Shown in pieces: positions 8,067 through 15,008 of a stretch of DNA of 23,801 nt (position 1 is the stretch's first letter; every line of letters begins with the position of its first letter). The stretch spans positions 1-23,801 of the forward strand of contig CALVVP010000048.1 of NCBI GenBank assembly GCA_944363895.1, written 5' to 3'. Under the pieces are notes generated by a model. That model had not been told where the DNA came from, made no database searches, and saw only the letters and a program-made list of their open reading frames with translations. The stretch is from an uncultured Bacilli bacterium. GTDB lineage: Bacteria > Bacillota_I > Bacilli_A > RF39 > UBA660. The position numbers and the translations under genes were made by a program.

Positions 8067-8095
8067 ACAATAATTTTATAAATTATCTATCTTTT
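8062..8095 (-). terminator. yutD terminator
   Basis: On the minus strand, AAAAGA-(TA)-GATAATTT, a 3-base loop and AAATTATT-(G)-TCTTTT form a bulged stem running into a T tract. It lies 15 bases past the yutD stop codon. Confidence 0.6.
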
Positions 8096-8146
8096 AAAGC
8101 AAATAGTAATTATTTCTTTTTAATGATAAAATATCTACAGTCATAA
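8092..8146. repeat. Original copy of the yutD 3' end (right flank of ATPase cassette 1)
   Basis: This segment holds the last dozen yutD codons (YDCRYFIIKKK), the stop codon and the sequence TATTTGCTTTAAAA. A diverged copy lies on the far side of the ATPase gene at 6634-6683. Confidence 0.7.
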
Positions 8147-8385
8147 GCACAATTATCTTTAATATATTGCTCGATTTTACTATAATCATTAATTGGATTA
8201 AATAACTTATTACCTTTATTACAAAATCCCTTTAATCTTAATTTATTATAAGCCCAATCACCTAAAATATAATCATAATCTTTAAAATAATCTGTATATT
8301 TATTAGTTAATTCACTTAAATCAAAACCATTTTTATATTCTTTTTCTAAAACATATTCTGTATTATCTAAAATTATTTTTTTCAT
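8110..8385 (-). CDS. yutD: YutD-family protein (DUF1027)
   Basis: A 91-aa small cytoplasmic protein recognisable as YutD by YDYILGDWAYNKLRLKGFC and a closing DCRYFIIKK. The family is widespread in Firmicutes and its function is not established. The ATG follows the TAG stop of the DUF4015 gene directly, and the ribosome site AAGGA lies in the end of that gene, so the two form one operon. In Bacillus, yutD and yunB lie in the same chromosomal neighbourhood; here yunB is about 2 kb away with DUF4015 between, a partly conserved arrangement. Confidence 0.88.
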   Translation of the reverse strand: MKKIILDNTEYVLEKEYKNGFDLSELTNKYTDYFKDYDYILGDWAYNKLRLKGFCNKGNKLFNPINDYSKIEQYIKDNCAYDCRYFIIKKK

Positions 8386-10089
8386 CTAATAATCCTTCCC
8401 AAAAGCACTAGCAACCTCTTCATATTTGGATAAACTTGAACCACCATTCCAAGTCATAAAGCCACCAGTTAATCCAGCATCATATAAACCACTTATTTCT
8501 TTAGAAACCATATCAGCATCATAATGAGTAGCGGGACTTTTACTAGTATCATAAGTTTGAATCCAAGTTCTAACTATGGCAGGAGTAGGAGCTTCTTTTT
8601 GTCTTTCCATAACAAAATCATTACCCCATAAATATAATAAATCATAAGGGATTGTCCAAACAGGAGTAGTAAACCCATATTCATTAGCGGTAAAATGGTC
8701 TGGATAAGGCATACCACTTATCACATCAGCTATATTACTAATCGCTGCCCAATATTGACCATAAGCAGTGACATAAGTGTGCGCTGATTCACCAAAAACA
8801 TCGATCGATACATAAGCACCATATTTATGAATTTCATCACATGCATACATGATAAACCTTTGAATAGCTTGGGCTTTATCTTCATCGTAAATATTATTAT
8901 AACTTATTTTACCTTCTTTTTCTAAATAACCAACGCGGTCAGGAAAACGGACATAGTCAAATTGGATTTCATTAAATCCCATTTCTTGAACTGATTCAAT
9001 AGCTAGACTCACATTAAATTCCCATACATCCCGATTATAAGCACTTGGCCAATAAGAACCATCATGATTATAAGACTTCCCTGTAGCGGTATCAATTATC
9101 GTATCTTCAGGATGATCAGTAGAATAATAACTATCTTTAAACACAGTAATTCTGCCAATCGCATATAATCCCGCATCTTTAATTTTTTGAATAGCATTTT
9201 TATATTCTTCATAACTATTTATCGCATGTTCATAGTTAGTCATGGAATATTCTTTCATTGCATTGGCTGGATAGGCTGGACTAGTATTATCTTTAATATC
9301 GACAACAATCGCATTTATTCCTGATTTTTGAGCTAATTCGATATAAGCATCAACATTATAAACAACGCCAGCATTCATATATAAAGCTCTTACTTCATCA
9401 GGCATAACATTATCTTCAAACTTAGGTTTTTCATAAGGATAATAATCTAAATTTCCAGCATCGCCGCCACCCCAAGCATCGCCTCTATTTTGATGAATTT
9501 GATAAATTCCTTCTTCATCATAATTAGCTAAAGCATCTGCTTCATTATCCACTAAATATTTACCATAAACATAACCTTCTTGGTCATTATATTTAACTTT
9601 ATACATATTAACTGAACCATCAGCTTCTAACTTATCATAACCTAATATAGCAATTTTATTTCCTTTTTCAATTAAACCACTTATTTTTATATCATCTAAA
9701 TTTTCATATAAAGTTAAAGAAGTTCTAACATACATTTCTTTTTCTAAAACAACATCTTTTTCTTCTTTAACTAAAGCATCTGCTTTAATATAATAATCAT
9801 TTTTATTATAACTAATTTTATAGTATTCTTGGTCATTATTGATGATTTTATCTGTCGATATTATTACCTTTGTACCTCTAACTAATTCATCGACCTCGTT
9901 ATAATTCATGTCATATAAAGAGACTGTTAAGGTGTTTGAAGCTACAAACATTTCATGACTAGAAATTAATTGACCAACACCTTTAAATAGTTTGGTAATA
10001 AGGGTAAAGCAAATAAAGGCAACTAAAAAAGCAGCAATTAAAAATATAATAACTCGACCAACTCTGATTTTTCTTTTTTTATGATTCAT
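8386..10089 (-). CDS. Membrane-anchored DUF4015 putative glycoside hydrolase with SH3-like domains
   Basis: A 567-aa secreted or membrane-anchored protein. The N-terminus is basic with a transmembrane segment (about residues 12-33). Two bacterial SH3-like regions follow (about 50-107 and 115-182) and probably bind cell wall. The C-terminal half (about 231-567) is a TIM-barrel-like DUF4015 domain with VVDIKD (262-267), EIQFDYVRFP (374-383), SIDVFGES and a final GGFMTWNGGSS. DUF4015 is a predicted glycoside hydrolase family; the substrate is unknown. An in-frame ATG at 10116 lies inside the promoter (10105-10133). The ATG at 10089 has GGTGAT upstream and starts a sensible MNHKKRKIRVG signal anchor. 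It is co-transcribed with yutD. Confidence 0.9.
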   Translation of the reverse strand: MNHKKRKIRVGRVIIFLIAAFLVAFICFTLITKLFKGVGQLISSHEMFVASNTLTVSLYDMNYNEVDELVRGTKVIISTDKIINNDQEYYKISYNKNDYYIKADALVKEEKDVVLEKEMYVRTSLTLYENLDDIKISGLIEKGNKIAILGYDKLEADGSVNMYKVKYNDQEGYVYGKYLVDNEADALANYDEEGIYQIHQNRGDAWGGGDAGNLDYYPYEKPKFEDNVMPDEVRALYMNAGVVYNVDAYIELAQKSGINAIVVDIKDNTSPAYPANAMKEYSMTNYEHAINSYEEYKNAIQKIKDAGLYAIGRITVFKDSYYSTDHPEDTIIDTATGKSYNHDGSYWPSAYNRDVWEFNVSLAIESVQEMGFNEIQFDYVRFPDRVGYLEKEGKISYNNIYDEDKAQAIQRFIMYACDEIHKYGAYVSIDVFGESAHTYVTAYGQYWAAISNIADVISGMPYPDHFTANEYGFTTPVWTIPYDLLYLWGNDFVMERQKEAPTPAIVRTWIQTYDTSKSPATHYDADMVSKEISGLYDAGLTGGFMTWNGGSSLSKYEEVASAFGKDY

Positions 10090-10104
10090 ACTATCACCAT
10101 AACT

Positions 10105-10133
10105 AGTATACCACAACTATTTTTTTTATACAA
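10105..10133 (-). promoter_or_regulatory. Promoter of the DUF4015-yutD operon
   Basis: TTGTAT (10128-10133), a 17-bp spacer ending TGG, and TATACT (10105-10110). This is an extended -10 roughly 15-20 bases ahead of the chosen start codon. Confidence 0.6.
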
Positions 10134-10176
10134 TTTAATTTTAACTAATTACAAAAAAAAAACAAGAAAAAAGGTA

Positions 10177-10206
10177 TTGACAATAGATTTAATTAATAAA
10201 TATAAG
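10177..10206 (+). promoter_or_regulatory. Candidate plus-strand promoter in non-coding DNA
   Basis: TTGACA (10177-10182) is followed after 18 bp by TATAAG (10201-10206). No coding region follows, so if it is active it would make a non-coding transcript across the hairpins at 10216-10310. Confidence 0.4.
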
Positions 10207-10262
10207 AGAATAAGAAACAATAGTTGTTAAAAAATTACATTGTAATCTGTAAAATTGTGTAC

Positions 10263-10310
10263 ATATTTTGTTATTATTTAGATAATGCACACTATATAAT
10301 AACAAAATAT
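10263..10310. repeat. Perfect 15-bp inverted repeat with 18-nt loop
   Basis: ATATTTTGTTATTAT (10263-10277) pairs exactly with ATAATAACAAAATAT (10296-10310). The loop contains GCACAC. There is no run of T on either side, so it is not a typical terminator. Confidence 0.75.
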
Positions 10311-10398
10311 TAAAGATATTTTGCTTTTACTCATCTATATAATATATAAAATTACTGATTTATTAAATTATTTTTTACTATAAAGCACACTTTATCAT
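10282..10398. repeat. Two GCACAC near-repeats, 98 bp apart
   Basis: The 19-mers at 10282-10300 and 10380-10398 agree at 16 positions, each centred on GCACAC. The second forms a hairpin ATAAA-GCACAC-TTTAT. The first sits in the loop of the long inverted repeat. Confidence 0.5.
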
Positions 10399-10453
10399 AC
10401 TGTTTTAAACTCTTGTTCATTTTTTTAGCAAGTAATTTTAATAATTAAAAAGC

Positions 10454-10488
10454 AGTCAAAACCCTTATCAACAAAGGATAAATTGACT
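10454..10488 (-). terminator. yunB terminator
   Basis: AGTCAA/TTGACT arms enclose a second stem, ATCCTT/AAGGGT, and a GCTTTTTAATT tail follows on the minus strand. It lies about 30 bases past the yunB stop. Confidence 0.55.
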
Positions 10489-10520
10489 ATTTCAATAATA
10501 TTTCATGTTTTTATCCTGAA

Positions 10521-11276
10521 CTAATTTGGTAAAGCAATTGATGGTGAATTTAAACCATTTAAATAATAATTAGGAACACTACCTTGAATTAGTTTTAAAG
10601 CGACTGGGATAGTTGTATTAATAGAAATTTTTTCGGTCACAAATGGTAAGATGACTTGTTCAGATAACTCTAAAACAATATTTACTTCAATTAACGCATT
10701 ATTAATTCCATAATCGGTCACATTAGTATTAATATAACCGATAATGTCACCAACTAAACTAAATCTAACCGGTATTTTAGGTCCTAAATTAGCTAGAAAA
10801 GAATTACCAAAAATAATGCCACTAGGTATTTCATAAATAATGCCTTGCTTTAATTTATCTTGATTATAATCAATTAAAGCATTATTAGCTAAATTAAGTG
10901 ACTCTATTTTTCCTTGCTCTAAATATCGTAAGTTATTTTGGACTAAAATCGTTGTTTCCGTTAAAATTTGATTAACGATAATCGGATTAAAATCGATTGT
11001 CTTAACTTCGTTATTACTATCTTTAGTTATAATAAATAACTCTTCGATATCAATATCATCAGTAATATTTTGTTTGACCGCATCATTAATAATAATACTA
11101 GCTATTTTTCTAGCTTCCATTTGAGCATAATCTAATAAAATCGGATTGACTTTTAAATTGATAAAATTAAAAACAATAATAAGCATTATAATCAATAAAA
11201 CGATTATTAAAATAAAAACATTTATTTTCTTTTTAAAAAGATGAAATTTCCTTTTTAAATGAATTTTTCTTTTCAT
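10521..11276 (-). CDS. yunB: Sporulation protein YunB
   Basis: A 251-aa protein with a strongly basic N-terminus (KRKIHLKRKFHLFKKK), one transmembrane helix (about residues 19-38) and an extracytoplasmic domain. Family features visible are the ITKDSNNEV segment, the nearly invariant NLGPKIPV motif and the closing hydrophobic repeats. In Bacillus, yunB is a sigma-E-controlled gene needed for normal spore formation. Its presence with spo0A implies that this lineage sporulates or recently did. The ribosome site (GTGAT) is weak. It diverges from the CBS-domain gene with 67 bases between start codons; I cannot confirm a sigma-E promoter there. Confidence 0.9.
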   Translation of the reverse strand: MKRKIHLKRKFHLFKKKINVFILIIVLLIIMLIIVFNFINLKVNPILLDYAQMEARKIASIIINDAVKQNITDDIDIEELFIITKDSNNEVKTIDFNPIIVNQILTETTILVQNNLRYLEQGKIESLNLANNALIDYNQDKLKQGIIYEIPSGIIFGNSFLANLGPKIPVRFSLVGDIIGYINTNVTDYGINNALIEVNIVLELSEQVILPFVTEKISINTTIPVALKLIQGSVPNYYLNGLNSPSIALPN

Positions 11277-11343
11277 ATTAAATCACTGCTATATTTTATG
11301 TATAAAATTAATTATTTAAAACACAATATAGATGGTGAGAAAA

Positions 11344-11787
11344 ATGATTGAAAAGATAATGAACAAAGATTTAATTATTTTAGATAGTGAACTTAGTTTA
11401 GAAGATGTTGCTAAAGCGATGAAAAGATATGATGTGGGAATGATTATTCTAAAAGAAAATAATAAAATAAAAGGTATTATTACTGACCGTGATATTGTTA
11501 CTAAAATATTAGCTAATAACGATAACAAAATTAAAGAATATTTAACGACTAATTTAATTAGTATCGATATTAATAGCAATATTAAAGAAGCAATTAATTT
11601 GATGAAAAAACATAAAATAAAAAGATTGTTAGTGAAGAAAAACAATAAATTAGTAGGGGTATTATCTTTATCTGATTTATTTAATACAGTAGATAATGAA
11701 ACTTTAATCGAAGCTTATAAAACTATTTTTAGTATCAATCGTAATACTGATAAATACTTAACGGATATTAATGAGTTTGAATTATAA
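11344..11787 (+). CDS. Two-CBS-domain protein
   Basis: A 147-aa protein made of two CBS domains (about residues 6-60 and 68-125). CBS pairs bind adenine nucleotides or S-adenosylmethionine and act as energy or ligand sensors. Typical stretches are KRYDVGMIILKE, GIITDRDIV, MKKHKIKRLLV and LVGVLSLSDL. It resembles stand-alone CBS proteins such as B. subtilis YhcV, but the partner is unknown. An in-frame ATG exists at 11332, but only the ATG at 11344 has a ribosome site (GGTGAG), so I chose it. It is transcribed away from yunB and towards the dehydrogenase gene, 78 bases upstream of it. Confidence 0.88.
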   Translation: MIEKIMNKDLIILDSELSLEDVAKAMKRYDVGMIILKENNKIKGIITDRDIVTKILANNDNKIKEYLTTNLISIDINSNIKEAINLMKKHKIKRLLVKKNNKLVGVLSLSDLFNTVDNETLIEAYKTIFSINRNTDKYLTDINEFEL

Positions 11788-11804
11788 TGTCAAAAAATGT
11801 CAAA
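11787..11804. repeat. ATGTCAAA direct repeat, 10-bp period
   Basis: ATGTCAAA at 11787-11794 recurs at 11797-11804, one helical turn apart, upstream of the dehydrogenase promoter. It could be a regulator site. Confidence 0.45.
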
Positions 11805-11839
11805 GAAAACTATTTTTTTAAATAAAAAAAAGATGAATG

Positions 11840-11848
11840 TGTTACAAT
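11840..11848 (+). promoter_or_regulatory. Extended -10 promoter of the dehydrogenase gene
   Basis: TGTTACAAT (11840-11848) lies 18 bases before the ATG, with GGAGGT between them as a strong ribosome site. No clear -35 box is visible. Confidence 0.5.
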
Positions 11849-11865
11849 AAAGTTGGAGGTAATAT

Positions 11866-12891
11866 ATGAAGTGTGTAGCAATTAAAGGTGTTAAGCAATT
11901 TGAAATTAAAGAAATTGCTGAACCAATATCGGAAAATGGCGAAGTTATCGTCGATGTTAAAAAGACAGGTATTTGTGGTTCGGATATTCATTATTGGGAT
12001 TTAGGACAACCAGTTGGTTTAGTCATGGGACACGAATATTGTGGTATTGTCACCAATCCTGGTAGTCGTGAAGATTTAAAAATTGGTGATCGCGTAACCG
12101 CTTTACCAATCTCACCTTGTAATGAGTGTCCAGCTTGTTTAACAGGTAATCCCCAGTATTGTCGACAAACTTGGACTTATGCCACCGGATTATCTTTAAC
12201 TAATCCTGGAGGACTTGCTCCTAAAATGAAAATTAGACCGGATATGGTCTTAAAAGTACCTGATAATTTAAAAGATGAAGAAGTAGCGATGGTTGAACCA
12301 ACAGCAGTTGGCTTACATGCCATTCATTTGGCTGATATTAAAGTTGGTAATAAAGTTTTAGTTATTGGTGCGGGAATTATCGGTTTAGTTTCGGCGATGT
12401 TTGCCAAAATGGAAGGAGCTAGTTATGTAGCAATCAGTGAAACCAATGAAGCTAGAGCGAAAAAAGCCATCGAATTAGGCGTTGCTGATGAATGGTTTGA
12501 TGCCAAAGAGGAAAAAGTTTTAGAAAAATGGCTAACCAAAACAAATGGCGGATTTGATTTAGCTATTGATTGTTGTGGTAATTCAAAAGCGGTAAGTAGT
12601 GCAATTACTGCTGTTCACCCTGGTGGTAAAGTTTTACTAGTTGGTGTTTCAATGACACCTATTACGATTCCGACAATCGCCGCTGTTATGGGGGAAATAA
12701 CTATTATTGGTTCAATTGCCTATACCAAAGAAGAATTCCAAACTTGTATTGATTTGATGGCTAATAAACAAATTGATATGATGAAATTTGTCGATGATAT
12801 TGTCGATTTAGAACATGTTCAAGAAGCTTATGAGAGATTAACTTCGGGTAATGATAGTGCTGTCAAAATATTAGTCGACCCTAATAAATGA
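11866..12891 (+). CDS. Zinc-dependent medium-chain alcohol/polyol dehydrogenase
   Basis: A 341-aa member of the zinc MDR family (sorbitol, butanediol or threonine dehydrogenase type), oxidising a secondary alcohol or polyol with NAD(P). Catalytic zinc ligands are C37 (GICGSD) and H56/E57 (GHEYCG), with E143 in the VEP motif. The structural zinc lobe C85, C88, C91, C99 is intact. The Rossmann motif GAGIIG is at 167-172, and an acidic residue at the end of the second strand (ISET) favours NAD. The substrate cannot be told. It ends in TGA and converges on the second ATPase gene, sharing the long hairpin at 12917-12959 as terminator. Apart from the adjacent CBS gene, it is the only metabolic gene on the plus strand here. 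Confidence 0.92.
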   Translation: MKCVAIKGVKQFEIKEIAEPISENGEVIVDVKKTGICGSDIHYWDLGQPVGLVMGHEYCGIVTNPGSREDLKIGDRVTALPISPCNECPACLTGNPQYCRQTWTYATGLSLTNPGGLAPKMKIRPDMVLKVPDNLKDEEVAMVEPTAVGLHAIHLADIKVGNKVLVIGAGIIGLVSAMFAKMEGASYVAISETNEARAKKAIELGVADEWFDAKEEKVLEKWLTKTNGGFDLAIDCCGNSKAVSSAITAVHPGGKVLLVGVSMTPITIPTIAAVMGEITIIGSIAYTKEEFQTCIDLMANKQIDMMKFVDDIVDLEHVQEAYERLTSGNDSAVKILVDPNK

Positions 12892-12950
12892 TACAGATTT
12901 AAACTATACCTTTAAAAATATATATAAAACTACAGTTTATCTGTAGTTTT
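12891..12950. repeat. Left copy of a 60-bp direct repeat around ATPase cassette 2
   Basis: This aligns with 14241-14299 at 52 of 60 columns, with one 1-base gap. It opens with ATACAGATTTAAACTATA and ends in the hairpin CTACAG-TTTAT-CTGTAG. The hairpin loop is the reverse complement of the loop in the other copy. Confidence 0.85.
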
Positions 12951-12959
12951 ATATATATT
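12917..12959. terminator. Bidirectional terminator, 19-bp perfect stem
   Basis: Arms at 12917-12935 and 12941-12959 pair without mismatch around the loop TTTAT. It ends both the dehydrogenase gene (plus) and the second ATPase gene (minus), whose stop codon lies inside it. Confidence 0.8.
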
Positions 12960-14208
12960 CAATGGGAACATAATAATTGTTGCTATCGATTGGAAAAATA
13001 TTGTCAATCATACATAATACTATGCCATTGCCAATTTCTTTTTTACTTTCCTCTAAAACATAAAAGTTTTTAATAGCTTCTTTATTAGGCTGTTTGCTTT
13101 TTTTTATTTCAATTGGATATAATTTATTATTAAAGTCGATAATTAAATCGATTTCTTTTTGATTATTATCACGATAATATGATAAATATCTTTTAGCATT
13201 TAAACCATTATTGGCAAATGATTTCACAATTTCTGACACAACATATGTTTCAAAAATATGACCGGCATAGGCACTAGATTCTAAAACAGTAGAGTTAGGA
13301 TATCTTGTTAAATAACAAGCCAAACCAGTATCCATAAAGTAAAGTTTAGGCCTTTTAACAACCCGTTTTATGATATTAGATGTATAAGGTTCAATTAAAA
13401 TAACCAAGCCAGTATTAACTAAAATTGATAACCAATCATTAGCAGTCGGATTAGATATTTCAACATCATTGGCAATTTCATTAATATTAAGTTCTTGACC
13501 GGTTCTTGCAGCAATCGAAACCATAAATTTCATAAATTTAACTTCATCATTTACTTTAGCTAAATCACGAATATCTCTTTCGATATAAGTTCTAACATAA
13601 CTTTCATAAAATTTATCAATACTGATATCTTTGTTTTTATATAATTCGGGAAAACTACCTTGAAATATACGTTCATATAATTGTTGAACCGTCAGCTTAG
13701 AAATTTTTTCCTTTTTCAAATCATTTATTTCAGGAATAAACAAATGATTTTTCATTTTATATATTTCTCTTGTCGATAAACCGTATAAATCGATTATGCC
13801 AATTCTTCCAGCCAATGATTCAGTTAAAATTTTCATTGATACAAAACTCTGTGAACCAGTTAAATAATACATTGTTGAAAAATCTTTTCCAGAAAATACT
13901 TCTTCCATGCGCCTTTGGTCTATTTTTATCTTGATATAAGAAAGTAAATTAGGAGCATATTGAAACTCATCGATAATCAAAGGATAAGGATATGTTTCTA
14001 AAAATAATTCTGGATCGTTTATCGCTAAATCACGAACAATTAAATTATCCAAAGAAACATAGTTAATTTTTTCTTGAGCGATGTTTTTAATATAATTTAA
14101 TAAAGTAGTCTTCCCAACCTGACGAGAACCTGTGATGGCAACAGCAGGAAACTGTTTAGAAAATTTTAAAACTTCTTGTTCAATAGCACGATTGATATAG
14201 TTTTGCAT
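12949..14208 (-). CDS. AAA ATPase with C-terminal DUF4143 (PD-(D/E)XK-like) domain, cassette 2
   Basis: A 419-aa AAA_14 plus DUF4143 protein, the second of this type in the window but clearly diverged from the first. Walker A is GSRQVGKT (residues 27-34), Walker B LIIDE (D79, E80), and a sensor-like LTGSQS follows. A winged-helix-like middle region precedes the C-terminal domain with EIDLII (E352, D354) and PIEIK (E367, K369), the nuclease-like core. The ribosome site GGAGGG is seven bases before the ATG. The gene lies between nrdG and the convergent dehydrogenase gene and is bracketed by 60-bp direct repeats containing the nrdG 3' end and terminator. Function is unknown; such genes occur in many copies in some gut bacteria. 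Confidence 0.92.
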   Translation of the reverse strand: MQNYINRAIEQEVLKFSKQFPAVAITGSRQVGKTTLLNYIKNIAQEKINYVSLDNLIVRDLAINDPELFLETYPYPLIIDEFQYAPNLLSYIKIKIDQRRMEEVFSGKDFSTMYYLTGSQSFVSMKILTESLAGRIGIIDLYGLSTREIYKMKNHLFIPEINDLKKEKISKLTVQQLYERIFQGSFPELYKNKDISIDKFYESYVRTYIERDIRDLAKVNDEVKFMKFMVSIAARTGQELNINEIANDVEISNPTANDWLSILVNTGLVILIEPYTSNIIKRVVKRPKLYFMDTGLACYLTRYPNSTVLESSAYAGHIFETYVVSEIVKSFANNGLNAKRYLSYYRDNNQKEIDLIIDFNNKLYPIEIKKSKQPNKEAIKNFYVLEESKKEIGNGIVLCMIDNIFPIDSNNYYVPIEYI

Positions 14209-14225
14209 AAAATCCCTCCATTAAT

Positions 14226-14234
14226 ATTATAACA
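14226..14234 (-). promoter_or_regulatory. Extended -10 promoter of ATPase cassette 2
   Basis: TGTTATAAT on the minus strand lies ahead of TTAATGGAGGGATTTTATG. It resembles the start block of the first ATPase gene. No convincing -35 box is present. Confidence 0.55.
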
Positions 14235-14240
14235 TATTTT

Positions 14241-14299
14241 ATACAAATTTAAACTATAACTTTAAAAATGTATGAAAACTACAGATAAACTGTAGTTTT
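14241..14299. repeat. Right copy of the direct repeat around ATPase cassette 2 (overlaps nrdG 3' end)
   Basis: This copy includes the last seven nrdG codons and stop inside the hairpin CTACAG-ATAAA-CTGTAG, then ATTTTTAAAGTTATAGTTTAAAT on into the ATPase promoter region (minus-strand order, short segments joined). It matches 12891-12950. Confidence 0.85.
14275..14299 (-). terminator. nrdG terminator overlapping its last codons
   Basis: AAAACTACAG (14275-14284) pairs with CTGTAGTTTT (14290-14299). The nrdG stop codon TAG (14279-14281) lies in one arm. Confidence 0.65.
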
Positions 14300-14830
14300 T
14301 TTCTTAATATTATATTCTTTTTTGCCAAGATATTTTGTAACTAAAATAACTTTTTTTTCTTTCAAACTATTAGGAACATCAATAACTCTTTGATTTTCCG
14401 AACCTTTAAATTTTAAATCTAAACTTCTTTGTTCTAAAATAAATTTACCATCAACCAAGACATCGATATAGTTTAATAGTTCCATTATATCATTATTTTT
14501 TAAGGATAATAATTGTTCGAAAGTATATCCTGTATAACACCAAACATTCAAATTTAATTGTTGACAATATTTAGCAATTTCCAAGCAAGATTTTGCTTGT
14601 AACATTGGTTCCCCACCTGATAAAGTTAAGCCATCTTGTCCTTGTAGTTGACTAATTTCTTTTTTTATTTCTTCGACATCGACTAAATATCCACCTTGAG
14701 GATCCCATGTTCCTTGATTATGACAGCCTTGACAGTGATGATAACAGCCTTGAGTCCATAAGACGGTTCTAATACCTTCACCATCGACAATACTATCAGT
14801 TTGTAAAGGGGCAGCTAATCTAATTTGCAT
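14279..14830 (-). CDS. nrdG: Anaerobic ribonucleotide reductase activating protein NrdG
   Basis: NrdG is the radical SAM enzyme that makes the glycyl radical on class III ribonucleotide reductase. The cluster motif CYHHCQGC (C29, C33, C36), the SAM-contacting SGGEP (71-75) and GEGIRTVLW are present. The length is 183 aa. The last residues (KKKTTVYL) are encoded in the terminator hairpin of the 14241-14299 repeat, so the C-terminus may have been remodelled. The start codon overlaps the stop of the 54-codon glycyl-radical gene (TAATG), so translation is coupled. It is the last gene of the nrdD operon. Confidence 0.95.
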   Translation of the reverse strand: MQIRLAAPLQTDSIVDGEGIRTVLWTQGCYHHCQGCHNQGTWDPQGGYLVDVEEIKKEISQLQGQDGLTLSGGEPMLQAKSCLEIAKYCQQLNLNVWCYTGYTFEQLLSLKNNDIMELLNYIDVLVDGKFILEQRSLDLKFKGSENQRVIDVPNSLKEKKVILVTKYLGKKEYNIKKKTTVYL

Positions 14831-14994
14831 TAAGAAGCACTTTCTAAATCTTTAGTACCATGTTTTACACGATCGTGTTCTTCAGCTCTTTTAGCATCGT
14901 TAAAACGATCAACGGTTCCAACTAAATATCCTGTAATTCTTCTAATTCTTTCGAATTTAACACCTTCACCAACTTTTTTTTCTTCGTTTTTCAT
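14830..14994 (-). CDS. Stand-alone glycyl-radical polypeptide of class III ribonucleotide reductase
   Basis: A 54-aa gene between nrdD and nrdG. Its centre, RIRRITGYLVGTVDRFNDAK, then EEHDRVKHG, matches the C-terminal glycyl-radical tail of fused NrdD proteins (E. coli RRVCGYLG...RRVKH), with Gly22 as the radical glycine by alignment. The nrdD product here stops after its zinc site and lacks this tail. The ATG has AAAGGTG six bases upstream and lies 14 bases beyond the nrdD stop codon; the stop overlaps the nrdG start. The clean ribosome site and start argue for a genuine separate subunit rather than a sequencing frameshift. The partner is inferred to be the NrdD large chain. Confidence 0.85.
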   Translation of the reverse strand: MKNEEKKVGEGVKFERIRRITGYLVGTVDRFNDAKRAEEHDRVKHGTKDLESAS

Positions 14995-15008
14995 AAAAAT
15001 CACCTTTC

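Larger units (their letters stand above)
10117..10520. other. 404-bp non-coding stretch with hairpins
   Basis: I see no credible gene here. It contains a plus-strand promoter candidate (10177-10206), the small palindromes AACAA-TAG-TTGTT (10216-10228) and TTACATTGTAA (10235-10245), and a perfect 15-bp inverted repeat (10263-10310). It also holds a 19-bp near repeat around GCACAC (10282-10300 and 10380-10398) and the yunB terminator (10454-10488). The stretch may hold an unrecognised RNA or be the remains of an insertion. Confidence 0.6.

Noticed and set aside
10464..10472. TTATCAACA, one base off a DnaA box
   Set aside because: A single imperfect site inside a terminator stem with no cluster nearby; it does not support an origin.
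11277..11343. Sigma-E-like TATACATA upstream of yunB
   Set aside because: The -10 is only similar to the sigma-E consensus, and no -35 ATA element is found at the right distance.
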